From the NCBI GenBank assembly GCA_010356995.1, contig ML996698.1, forward strand, positions 54,379 through 118,378: a stretch of 64,000 nucleotides of DNA, in the 5' to 3' direction. Shown here one piece after another: positions 11,584-23,200 of the stretch (position 1 is its first letter; every line of letters starts with the position of its first letter). The DNA comes from Trichodelitschia bisporula. Taxonomy: Eukaryota > Ascomycota > Dothideomycetes > Phaeotrichales > Phaeotrichaceae. Below the pieces are notes generated by a model. The model was not told the origin of the DNA. It did not search any database and saw only the letters and a list, made by a program, of their open reading frames with translations. The position numbers were made by a program, and so were the translations under genes.

Positions 11584-14500
11584 TCACAACTCGTCATCGT
11601 CAAGCTCCGACGGCTTAAGCAGACCGCCGACCTTCATCGCGCGCTCGCGCTCCGCCTCACGCGCCTGCTGGACAGCAAGCTCGCGCTCCTCAGCGAAGAG
11701 CTCGGCGTTGTCACCCGAGAACTCCTTGAGCGAGATCAGGAAGTCGCGAAGCAGAAGCTTGAACCGGGCCTGGTCGTTGTTCGTTGCGAACAGGCCGGAG
11801 ATGAAGTTGCCGATTTGGGTACTGCAGCTGTTAGCCAGATCAAAGGTTAAAATGAAGAACTTACGGCGTCAGATTCGGGAAAGCCGTGATCAGCAGGTTG
11901 CCGACGTAGCCCCGAAGGAAGTCAGCGTTGGATGTGCCGGCCGGTGCCATCTCGGGAAGGTAGATGGGGCCGGTGATAGCGCCGCTCTCGACCAGGTTGA
12001 ACATGCGCGCCAGCAGCAGGGCCTGCGACTTGAAGCCAGCCTTGTGATCGCTGTCGGTGAGCACGTAGAAGACATCCTGCAGAATGGTGGTATAGAAATT
12101 CTGGAAGAAGGCGTTGCAGATGGAGCGCTCCGCATTAGCCATGTTGTTGATGAGCTCGATGCACATAGTCAGACCAGCGCCCTCAACTTCACGGTTGTCA
12201 TGCTTGCTAGCCCACACGCAGGCGTCGATAACCAGCTTAAACTGTGGACCGTCAAGCTTGAGCAGCGCATTGAAGCAGCTGTGGTTGATGGCCGTCAGCA
12301 GCTTGAAGAAGCCAACGCGGTGTTCGGGGTATTCCGAGAAGTCCTTGTTGATCATGTTCAACGTGCACTCGAACACGCTCTCGAGGATTGTCAGAACCTG
12401 GTCCTCCATCATGCCCTGCAGCTTGTTGATGATAGTGGTCATGACGTTCAGAACCTCGGGCTCACGAGCGTCAGGCAGATTGCGACGGTAGTCGGTGAGG
12501 ACAGCCTCGAGGAGCTGCGGCACCAAGTTGTTGTGAACCATCTCGTGGTCGTCCGTCTTCTCAACGTAGGTGTTGATCAGCTTCAGGATTTCCTTCTTGA
12601 TGGTCCGCAGACCCCGCACCTGCGGCGTCTTCGTCGCGATGGGGCCGGAAGCCTGGACAGCACTGTCGATCAGGCCGCTCGTAGCATGGTACATCTTGAG
12701 CATGTCCAGGTAGATGCGGCCAATCTGCGGGTAGAAGTAAGGACCGATAGAGCTACACGCCGCCACGTTGGTCTTCATGATGTTGCCAACGACCTTGATC
12801 GTGTCCGGGTCCTGGAGTGAAGCCGGGTTCTCGTTCGCGGCGGCGATAATCTGATCCCACGCGGAGTTCGGGATCGCCATAAGTTCGTTAATCAGGCGCT
12901 CCTGCATTCCCTTCTGACCCTGCGCGCTAATCATATAGCCGCAAGCTTCGTAGAAGGTATGAATCTGCTGGGGAGACAGATCACAGGTGGTGCGGCTGAG
13001 ATTGCGCACAATCTCGTCGATGAACGGCTCGTGCTCGTTCGGCTGAATGGCAACGAAATGCCGCCGGCACTTGTTCGCAATCTTGATGAACGTGTCGCAG
13101 GCCATATCTTGGACACCTATGCAAAGTTAGTGTTGGTAGCCTTGTAGCAGTAGGAGACTCACCCTCGTGCGTCTCGTGCATGAATTCAAACAGCTTATTA
13201 ACGACAGTCTTCAAGAACTTCCAGTGCGCCTTCAGGAAACGCGGATACTGGCCGACAATGTACATGATGTTGCTAGCAACAACAGCCTTGTTGTCCTTGC
13301 CACGCTTCATCTCGGTCAGGCCTAACAGATCCTTGATGACAGTGACTAGGAAGCGCTTTTCGGTCTCCTCATTCATGGCACCTGAGATGGAGCCGATTGC
13401 CCAGCATAGCGTGTTGCAGTTGGCCCAAGACCACTCCGAGCCGTCAACCTGGCGGGCAAGCTTCTCCGACATGATGGTCTCCGTGTCGTGGACGTCGAGA
13501 TGGGTCAGGAAGACCAGGCACTCGCGCGTCGACTTGTAAAGCTGGATCGTGTCGGACTCCTTGACAAACTCACGCACAATCTCGCCCTCGTCATTCTCCA
13601 CGATCAGGACTTCCTCTGGCCGCACCATCTTCTCGATCATGACAGTACGCAGGCTCGAGAGCACCTCGGAGTACTTGTGCTTGCGCAGCGGGAAGCCGCC
13701 CATAAGGTTCGGATCCCGAGCACCACCGTTCGTTCCAAAGCCTGCGATACCGGTCATCTGGATGAGGCTAACCTCGCTGATCGGCAGCTGCTGCATCTCA
13801 TCGTAGAGATCTGAGACCAGCTTGGTCCAGTACTCAAGGCAGATCTTGAAGATCTCACGGTCGTCGATCTGGCTTATGCGGATGAGATAGAAGTGGCCGT
13901 GTGTGAGGAAATCACGGTTGGGAAGATTCTCGATGGTCTGTGAGGAAAGCGCGTCAGCTACCATACGGCGGAAACGATAAAACCCTCTATAGTAATATTG
14001 GCACAGGGGACTTACAGCCAGGTGCATGGAGAAGAACTGGGTAAGGAAAAGCGCCAGATTCTGCACAAACTCCTGATCTCGGCCGTTGCTAGACGCGTAC
14101 GTGGACTTGAGATCCAGGGAAAGGGGGATGATCTTGGAAATCGCTGTGAGAGTCTCGGTGAACATCAGCACAAGCTTATCACTGTAGCTGGGCTCTGAGT
14201 TTAAGCTCGCAATTTCGGTCAAGCACTTGAGCGTGATGTTGCGGAACTCCGGTACATCCAGGAAGCGGCTGCGCAATGTCTCGATAAGGCTAGGGGCGCC
14301 CGACGGCGGCGTCTCGAACACGTAACCGATCGGGATCCAGCTGAGAAAGCGCAGTAATGTCTCCAACGTCGCCTTGATGAGGCTAGCCTGGGAGGCGGTA
14401 CGCAAAATCTCCGTACACAGCTGGTAGATGGCCGTGAATTCCGAGTTCATCGTATTCTTCAGCTCCTTCGCCTTGGTCGACGTCATCTGGTCGGCCGAAA

Positions 14501-15171
14501 ACTCAAAGATCTCTTCCGACAGCAGACGCAGGATGGCCATGTTGTTCTCGCAGATTGGGATGCTACTGTGGCAGGACGTGATGATCTCGTTTATGAACGT
14601 CGGCCACTTGGCCGGCCACTCCTGTTTGAGGATGTTGATTAGGGTCATGTTGAGTTTGTTCACAAGCGTCCGTTGGCTGCGGAGGCTCTCCTCGGTCGAC
14701 GAACACTGGATGATGAAGTTCACCACGAAATTGCGGATGCCTGAGATGTTAGCCCGTGTCTGGGGGTGATAGGCGCACTAACCTTGACATTGATCGCGGG
14801 GAAGGACCTTCCAGCGGGTGGTGATCACATTGTCGAGAATCTGCAGGCCGATGTCTACGCCAGTTAGCCGATGTTTTCGCGTGTCTCACAATACGTACAC
14901 TTGGTCTGTGGATAGCTAGCGCTATCTAGGATCTTGTCAACCAACAGCCACGAGTCGGGGTTCTCCTTGAACTAGACTGCGGTCAGAGGACATAACGGGG
15001 AGCAGCGACGGGACGACGTACCTGGTTGAGAGCTTGTTGAGCCTGCTTTTGCTGCCGGAACAGTTAGCATCAAGGAGCTCTATATGTGGCTAGAAGAACA
15101 CAAACCTGCTCGCCGCGGCCCTCGAAGAAGGCGCGCACAGTGCTATCGAGATCCTCAATGGACATAGCCAT
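11584..15171 (-). CDS. CRM1: Exportin-1 (CRM1), nuclear export receptor
   Basis: Karyopherin that binds leucine-rich nuclear export signals with RanGTP and carries cargo through nuclear pores. Eight exons: 15171-15106, 15051-15022, 14971-14899, 14854-14783, 14740-14016, 13937-13163, 13116-11865 and 11821-11584; 3231 nt, 1076 aa, matching the family length. The N-terminus MAMSIEDLD is followed by the importin-beta N-terminal region ([16 protein letters not shown]) and the exportin-1 domain. The cargo-groove region reads [20 protein letters not shown], then [19 protein letters not shown]. The C-terminus ends [14 protein letters not shown], as in other ascomycetes. At the position that is Cys in leptomycin-sensitive CRM1, this protein has Thr530 (codon 13316-13314). 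The 78 nt intron at 14015-13938 has no stop and keeps frame if retained. Confidence 0.96.
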
Positions 15172-16517
15172 GTTGCTGGTGTTCAGCCTCTGGCTCAAGC
15201 CGAGTTCTGAGCTTCCGACTGTGGAGGACTGATGATTTGTGCCAGATATGAGGCGGAGAACAAAGGGGGATTCCCGACGATAGTCGCGGGTGAGAGCGCG
15301 TCGATGGTTGCGTTGGCGGGGTACTGGGTATCACCGTTTCGCCCAGAGGGGTTGTCTTCGCTTTGAAAGGTGACGTGGAGAAGGGTGAAGAAAGGGCGAA
15401 GAGGCGACGGATGAGGTGGTCGGGGGAAGGCGACTATTTGGAGATCGGTGGAAGACGCGGTGGGGATGGTAGGCTACAGAGTGTTGGTGTAGGTTAGTCG
15501 GTCATTCACCAGCACGAGCCTTCAACAGCGATGGAACCGCAAGTGCAGGGCATTTCTTCCGAGAGACTCTTGGCAATGGCACGCCACGGTATGCCTGGAT
15601 AACCAGCCCCACCAACGTCAGGCTCCAACATCAAAGTGCTTGCTACAGTAGAACTAGAGGATAGTTGCCTAGAGTCTTTACAGCTGAAGAGACAAAGCCT
15701 TGTCCGATTGTGCGGAGGCGGCCACCATAACATCTCTCAGCAATCCAATATCCATCCTGTACTCGATGAGCCTCTCCGGCCTCATCATCACCAGCTACTC
15801 ATGCGCCACAGTTTCATACAATCCGTCGTCTGCCCGCCACCCCGCCACCTCTGTGATATCTCGATCTGATTGGTAATCGTCTGAAATACCTCTGGCCAAT
15901 GGGATCTGTGGAAATGTGGAAGCTACCCGTGTGGTTGAGCCAGTATCCGACGCCAAGTATCACAACAAATGGGGACACTATATTGTCAGCACAATAAAAT
16001 GGCAACATTGACAATGATACTGTGCAATGAATCTATTCACCATAATCACAGCGCCAGAGCGCACAAAAACAGTGGAGTGCTCTCCTTCACTGCACTTCAA
16101 CTACGACGTCACCCCCTCACTTCACCCACAGCAACGGCAACAGCATTTGACATATTAAGTCAATTATCTACGGAGTCAGCATACGTTAGCACACTAATGT
16201 ACACCAGTGCTTTTGGTGTCCTATCCGCAGATCATCTAATAGTCCCGTAAAAGCAGCCCTCTTCCCCTAGCACCCAGCACCAGTTTACATCATTGACGCA
16301 GTTAGCAGTAGCAGAAAATGGTCATGCCAGAACCCAATCCTCCCGAGGTATCAACGAACGACAAAGCAAAGCGCATAACTCGTAAAAGTCTTCGAAACCC
16401 GCCGAAACACCAGCGCCGCCGTCATATCCTAGTTCCCGCCAGGTCACGCCGGACCCGTCCAGCAAACCCCAGCGCCAAAAAAAAAACACCGCTGCTCCCA
16501 GAGACACACATACATCT
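15172..16517. other. Intergenic, CRM1 upstream region
   Basis: About 1.35 kb between the CRM1 start and the 3' end of the Ras exchange-factor gene, both on minus. It should contain the CRM1 promoter and leader and the 3' UTR of the upstream gene. No convincing gene seen. Confidence 0.45.
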
Positions 16518-19500
16518 TCAATTCAATGTCGACTTCCCGAGTTGCTGGAGGGTACCCCAGAACTCAAACCGCTCCTTCGTGCTCATGCCACCGAGGCTCT
16601 CTTTGCTCTGGTGACCCTCAGGGCCACCAGTCTGCGGTTGCGCCTGCACCTGCTCCCGCGGCTCGAGAATACACGAGCGGCGGTAGAACGACTGAATGCT
16701 AGCATCATTGCTGCGCACCCGCTGAATCTGCGAGTCCATCCAGTCCTGCATCTCCGGCACGGCCGCCAGCTTATACGGCACCTGGAACCGCTGCAGTTGG
16801 TCGATGATCTTAGCAACACGCATGTACTTGTCGAAGTTGACGACCATGCGCGGCGGCGTGTCCGGATCATTCGCTGACACTGGCAGCTCGCGCATCTTCT
16901 GGTTGCCCGCGTCGACGAACGTCAGATCTGTGAGATAGATGCCGACGAAAGGAATGCATGGCGGGACGTGACCCTCCAGGCGCCGCCGCAGCGCAGCGTG
17001 GTTCCTGCTGCAGTCCACAATGGCCGTCAGTTCGTCGAAGCGACCCTTGGTTTTGGCAGACACCAGATCCCACGTCTTCCTCAGGCGCACCACCATACTC
17101 GACTGGAGCGCGCAGACAATGGCCATCAAAGAGTCGTAGTTGTGGAGGTCGAGGCATTTCATCGAGATCTTGATCCACTGCTTGATCACGAGAGCACGCT
17201 TCTTGGGCTCTTCAAGATTCAGGATGGAGTCGGTGACGAGGCTGGCAAGGTCATTAGACAGCTTCGACATGGCGCGAACGTTGACGGCGCGCGAATCGAT
17301 CTTCTTCTGCCACTCGAGGTCAAGCAGCTCCTCTGGCGCAATGGAGCAGAAAATGCGCGACTCAATGATCGTAAATTGGCGCGCGATTTCTAGGGGGTCG
17401 AAATCGACAATGCTGCAGGGATGTCCGCCGTTGCGAGCCGCTCGGAGGGCGCTTAGTTGGGATTTGGTCACGATCGGCACCGGGATCTCCTTTTCAGTGG
17501 AATTAAACAAGCTCACGGATGTACTTGTGTGGCCCAGGGCTGAGATGAGGCGTGGCACGAGGGCTCCAGTGCGCAGGTCAGAGACCTTAGTTGCGAGTTC
17601 GGCGAGGCGTCGCCCCACTCCCGCCATCGGCGTTAACTGCAGCTGTGCGGCGAAATCCTGGATGATTGGTAGAGCCGCTGAGTCGCTCTCGCATTGCCAA
17701 TGACTCTCGAGCCATCCCTTGAACTGGTTGTAGACGCGCAGGCGGATAGGAACGCCAACCAGTGGGCTCTCGCCGGCGTATTCGTAACGCTCAACCAGGC
17801 AGGAAGCGAACTCAGAGGGCGTGGTGAACAGGCGGAAGGTGAGGTAGAAGGTGGCAACGAAATCGCCCTTCGGCGTGGACTCGTGGGTAGTAAGACGCTC
17901 GACAAGAGCCGGCAGCGAACCGCCGATAACGTGGCCAGCCTTGTTGTAGACGAGCTCATGGGCATACGTTTGGATAAGAACATGTTGCTCGGCACTGGTC
18001 TCGCTGTGGAGGGACTGCAGCTCGGCTGAACTTCCAATGCTGGCTATCATGGGGGTACTCTGCTGGGGAGAGCTTTCGGGCGTCGTGGCCCGCGTCGACG
18101 CCGACGCGAGTGACACGACGCTGCCATTTCTGGTCGGCAGGCTATTGCGCCACGAATCATCCGAGACAACGCCAGTGTTAAAGCTGTCGATCCGCACTTC
18201 ACGCAGTTCGAAATCGGCCGACTGTTCCGAGATGGGAGTATAAGTCGCCGACACGGACTCGGGCGCTGGAAAGTGAGGGGCGGGGAGTTGGTGAATTGAA
18301 GAGCGAGAAGAACGAGTGGACGCTGCTTTCGGGCTGTCCACAATGGTGACCTTGAGGCTCGGCTGAGGTTCCATAGGTGATGCTTTCGGCGTATCAGGTA
18401 AGGGCTTAGAGTCGGGGAGTAGAAGAGGCGGCGGTGGTGGTGGCCGCACGGTAGGTTCTGGCGGGGTTTCCGTAGGGGAGTTAAGAGGCTCCGAGGGAGG
18501 AGCAGGAAGCGGCTTATCGCAGAACAGAGAATGGCGTTCCGGCTTTGCGGGGTCTTCGTCTGACGAAGGCTGAGGGGTCTGCGCGAGTGTGTCGAAAACC
18601 GACTCCGCGAGCCCAAGACCGACGTGTTCGAACTCAAAGTCGCCGATGCGCCCGATGGCAGTCTGAGCCTTGGACACGCACTCCCCCGCTGCACGGATAC
18701 AGCTGGTTGTCGTCATGATCAGTTCCTTGCGACTGCCGACGACGTTCTCGCTCATCTCAGTCTGGTCGAACATGTCTTTGGTCGCTTGCACCAACTCCGC
18801 CAGCTTTGCGTACATGACGTCGCGAGCGTCGGCCAGGGCGTCGGATCGGCGGCCGTCGCGAGCCCATACCTCTTCAACGATGTCGAGAAGCAAACGGCAG
18901 GCAGTAACAGACTGGTCGGTGGCTGACTTGAGGTCGTCGTGCGGGCGTTCTGAGTAGTGCAACCCGATAAAAGTACCTAGCAAGCTTAGGAAAGAGTCGA
19001 GTGCAAGAGCGAGACGCTCCGATGCAAGGTTCTTTCGTTGCGCGCTACCGCTGGCGTACGACAGGCGATGCGAGATTGAGATCCGCTTGGCCGGCAGGGA
19101 TACCGGGCGCGCTACATGCGTTGGCTGGGCCACAACAGCGGCCGGCGCCAGTGCATGAATGGCGTCGAGCGGGGCTGTGCTGGCATAGGATTCTGAAGGT
19201 GACACAGGGACGTCGCTGTCCGATGTGACGGGCGTTTGCTCGGGAACGAGTTCGCCATCCTGGTTGGCCGGCTCCTGCGCATCAACGGGTGGCGTGAGTG
19301 GTCGCTGATCGGAGTCAGGTATGCTGTACCGCCGCGAGCCATAATGCTCGTTCCAGATGTCGAGGAAGCGGACCGCACGGACGACCACCCTGCATGCCTT
19401 GAGCACAAGGCTATCGAGCAACTCGAAGATCTTGAGCGACTTTGGTGTCTCCTCGCACACGATCCGCAGTTCTTTCGAGATGCGCACGAGGCCAGAGAGG

Positions 19501-20250
19501 TCAACTAGTAGCGTTTTGCGAACCTTGCGGAGACCAATGTGGTTGACAATGGGCGGTGAATCGCGCGAGAGCGAGTCGGTGTGTTCCTGAGCTGTTAATT
19601 CGTATCCCAGTCGAGACCGGCACACTTACAAGGAAGCAACGAACGCCAGCAATCATGCCCTTCACGTAGTCGCGTTCCAGCAAAATCGTCATTACTTGCT
19701 GTTCGCCCGTCCGAACCAGATCCCAGAGCTGCGTTAACGCATCCAGCAACGTCTGGATAGCGTCGTGGTGGTAGGGCTCGCAGTAGTTTGTGGGCAACCA
19801 ACCCCGGTCTCCCGACGAGAGAATGGTACCGTCAGCCCAGCCATTAGGGTGAATCGAATGGACCAAAATGACGTCGCCCTGGTTGATGGGAACCGTGATT
19901 GACGATTCGTCGGTAGATGAGTCCACAGTCGACGAAGGATGAAAGTGGTAATAGGCGCGAAGGTAGTTGTGGAAAGTGCTCGTTTCGATCTCTACGCGCA
20001 GCGCTTCCCGTGAGGCTCGCGGTGTCAATGGCGGCGAAATCTGCGAATGTTGCGAGCGTGTCGAGGCTTTGCGCTGAGCAACTGCGGTTGAGCCGGCCGC
20101 AGGAGCTGTTTGCACCTCGACTGTCTGTAAATGTGGCTCGCCATTGACGGCGCTGACAGCGACACCAATGCGCGTTGGCAGATAGACTTCCGATACTGGT
20201 TCCTCCTCTTGCTCCTCGGCCATGCGTCGTGGATTTGCGATGGACAACAT
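16518..20250 (-). CDS. CDC25-type Ras guanine-nucleotide exchange factor with SH3 domain
   Basis: Activates Ras by GDP release, normally feeding cAMP/PKA or MAPK signalling at the membrane. Two exons, 20250-19630 and 19586-16518, with a 43 nt intron (GTAAGT...GCTCAG, phase 0), give 1229 aa. An SH3 domain lies at about residues 97-161 (LRAYYHFHP, then the ALYDY-like groove context, NGWADGTILSSGDRGWLPTN). A Ser/Pro-rich disordered middle with a polyproline run at about residues 590-610 follows. RasGEF_N starts near residue 749 (AHELVYNKAGHVIGGSLPAL). The catalytic CDC25 domain spans about 940-1140 (DPLEIARQFTIIESRIFCSI, then CIPFVGIYLTDLTFVDAGN, then KIIDQLQRFQVPYKL). The domain order matches fungal CDC25/Ste6-class exchangers; which paralogue cannot be settled. 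An in-frame ATG at 20223 is an alternative start. Confidence 0.92.
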
Positions 20251-23200
20251 GGTGGTAGTTTAGCGACTTAAAGGCGAACTGGTCGGTCGCGCACGGATCG
20301 CGACGTCACCATCGGAGTCGTCCAAGCTGGTAGGTGTATCGATGAAGGTTCAAGGTATCGGAATGAGGCGCAAGAAGAAGCACTGCCCGAGCGTCAGTGT
20401 TTATCGGGGAGGAGGGGATGCGGTGGTCGCAGTGCGGGGGAATGCGCTTACCTGTTGTGAAGACAGGAATGCAATTGCACCAAAGGGAATCAACGGCGCA
20501 GGTTGAGCATTCCCGGGCAAGCAAGGCTGATGGAGCAAGGTAGGCTGTGGCGAGGTTGTACAAGCAAGTGGTGATGACGGGTAGAGGTCAAGGATGCAAG
20601 TCGGAGCAGTAAAGGTGGCGAAGTTTCGGTGGATTAGTTTGGGAGGGGGAGGTTTTTCCGGTATCCTGTCCGTTATGTCGTAGTCAATGCCGTCGCTGGG
20701 GTGGTGAGATGAAAGACTGAATATGATGCTGGTGTGAAACGGATTGGGGAAGGCAGTCGCGCCTGACGATGGGGTCGCCCAAAACAAAAGCTGCCTCAAC
20801 ACCCGCCTTTGCAGCAATGCAACCGTCCAGAGTAATGACCGAAGTTCCTGCACTTATTCCTCCAGAGTTATTGAGAGGGTGATTCCGTCAAGGAGTCGCT
20901 GAAGTTTGCCTCGTATATTATCCTGCTCTTTTGAGTTTGAAATGTCGAAGTCGATCGAAGTGGCTCTGGTCCCCCGCGCTCGCGTCGAATAGTTCGAAAT
21001 GATGATATCTTATCTTTGCGTGATCCTGCTAGCTCTCCCGTAGAATATGATCCAGGTTCGAAAGTAATATCGATCAACGGTATCGCAAACACAAAATCGT
21101 CAATCAAAGTCGCACTTGAATAAGTCGGCAGTTCTTCACTTCTGTCCGTCGATTGAGCAGCACAGGGAGCAAGAGTCAGACGTACCCAGGGCGGGCCGTG
21201 CGGACTGATATTGAGCAACCCTTCCCTCCCCCGGTTCCCAAGCCTCGCCCCGCTGCGTATCTCTGGCTCCAGCTGGTGGGAGAGGCGCGCTAGTGCAGTG
21301 CAGGAAGAACTGGAGAAGCCGGCCACTGATCGTCCTGCACGGCCCGGACGAGGCTATCCTAGCGGGGTTCTTGATCTTTGCGGCTTGACGTCCCCCGGCC
21401 CCCGAAGTCCACCCCCAGTCCATAGCGGGCATGGTGGGTGGTTGGTGCGAAGCGTATCCAGGGAGGCGTCGGACGCCCGCCAAGATGAGGTACGCAGTAG
21501 AGGGGCACTGGCAGAACATAGGAGTGCAGCGCGGGATGAGTTCCTGGGTGCTTTTCGTCGTCACAGTCCACTTCCCTTCTGCTGGTGCTGTTGATTCGTA
21601 GCTCGGTACATGCACACTTCACACTGGTCGGCTTTGCTCATCTGACCTCGGAGCACTGTGACCATCACGTCCTGGCACCTTTGTTTGTGGCTCCTTTCGG
21701 CGACTACTGTCCGTATGGCATTTCGTTCACATCGAATGTCGCGACGTGACGAGAATCTTCGTCTCCTAGGCTTCACGCTGCCAACCCCCTCTTCCCTACT
21801 ACTGCGCCCACCTAGCATCGGGGAAAGGGGAAGAGAATGCCGCGGTGGCGTTTTCGAAGAGCGTGCTTGCTCCTAGCAAAGGTCTGAGCGCCGTGTTAGG
21901 CTCAGTGGCTGCACCGTTGGCTTGCAGGACCGATGAAGGAACTGGCGGCGGCGCGCAAGCTGGGAGCGAAAAAGAAGGCAAAATGTGCGCGAGCTGCTTC
22001 TGCGGCGCGTCTCTCCTCTGCTGCTGATGCTAATGCGCTGCTGGGAAACGAAGCACAGCGGCATCGACGTGCTTGCTGCGAGATGAACGTCGCACCGTGC
22101 GTCGCGGAGTGCTTACATCATGTCGGGTGCGGATGTCACGACGGCTTCATTTCTACCCTTTCTGCTCGACCACTCTTCAAACAACGCTCTCTGAAGTTGA
22201 AGAGATTGCCGTCCCAAACTCCCACCATCTCCCTGACAACTCCCCAGTCTTTTCTCTCCCAATATTCCGTCCCACAAAACAAACTGGCCCCATCGGAATA
22301 ATCTTACTGCCTCCACACGATGGCGCTGCGCCAAACCGCGCTCGGCAAAGCTGAGGAAGTCCGTTCCCCGCGCTCGGGACGCCGTCGGTGTCGACAAGGC
22401 TTGCCCCTATTTTGTTTTTCTTCTGAGCTCCTCTGCTCACTCGTCACCCTTGACCAATTCGGACGCAGTTCGAACACCAGGATCTTCAGATCAGCATCCG
22501 AACGGCTTGTTGCGGTATAGGTAACGGGCGGGTCCCCATTCTCCTTGAAGTGATATTGGCTGACTCTTTGGTAAAGAAGATGGCACAGCCTGACCGATGT
22601 CGGCTGGGAGATGTGCAACCGGGACGGGACTCGGGAGAGGTTCGGCTCGAGCAACCAGAGCACGTTCTTAACAGCTTGCATTCGCATGCCTGCTCGCATC
22701 AGGCGATATCACCATCGAATGTTGAGAACCATCTGCGGCCTCGAGTCCTCGTCTTTTCTCATTGGCCCTCCGCAATGCACGCTCTATCGGACCGCATCTC
22801 AGCGGGGGCGCATCACCGCATACACGGAAATGTGTTCCCCTTATCAATCGACCACTCAGCGCGCTCCAATTTCTCCAATTATTCTCTTTCTCCGCCCCCG
22901 CCTGTGCCCCCACTCTCTCCACGGGCGTTGCGGCGTCGCGTCTTGGTGCCGTGTCTACGAAGTACCGTAGTCCGAAGGCGGGAACGGAGGCTGACCGGGA
23001 TTCCAATCCTTGTCTCGGCACAGGCCTCGTTGCTCAGGCAGCATTCCTCTCCGACCAGGGGCTAGGACGCCGGGATCGCGCCATCGCAGTAGCCAATCGT
23101 GGATTTTACGGCAGACACGAGATGTGATTGAACCGTGGCGCATCTCCGGCACTGTGACGAGCTGGCCTATTGCGCGGCGAAGAGGACCAACGTCTGTGAT

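Noticed and set aside
11231-12820. 529-codon plus-strand frame opposite the CRM1 3' part
   Set aside because: Overlaps conserved CRM1 exons throughout; Leu/Val/His/Gln composition is the reverse complement of the CRM1 codons.
14016-15171. Treating the CRM1 frame at 14726-12981 as one uninterrupted exon
   Set aside because: The 26 residues encoded by 14015-13938 have no counterpart in CRM1 and are bounded by a good donor and acceptor; the family sequence runs directly from SMHLA to TIENLPN.
20401-20853. 150-codon minus-strand frame upstream of the Ras exchange factor as an extra N-terminal exon
   Set aside because: No donor/acceptor joins it in frame to 20250, and the residues show no conserved feature.
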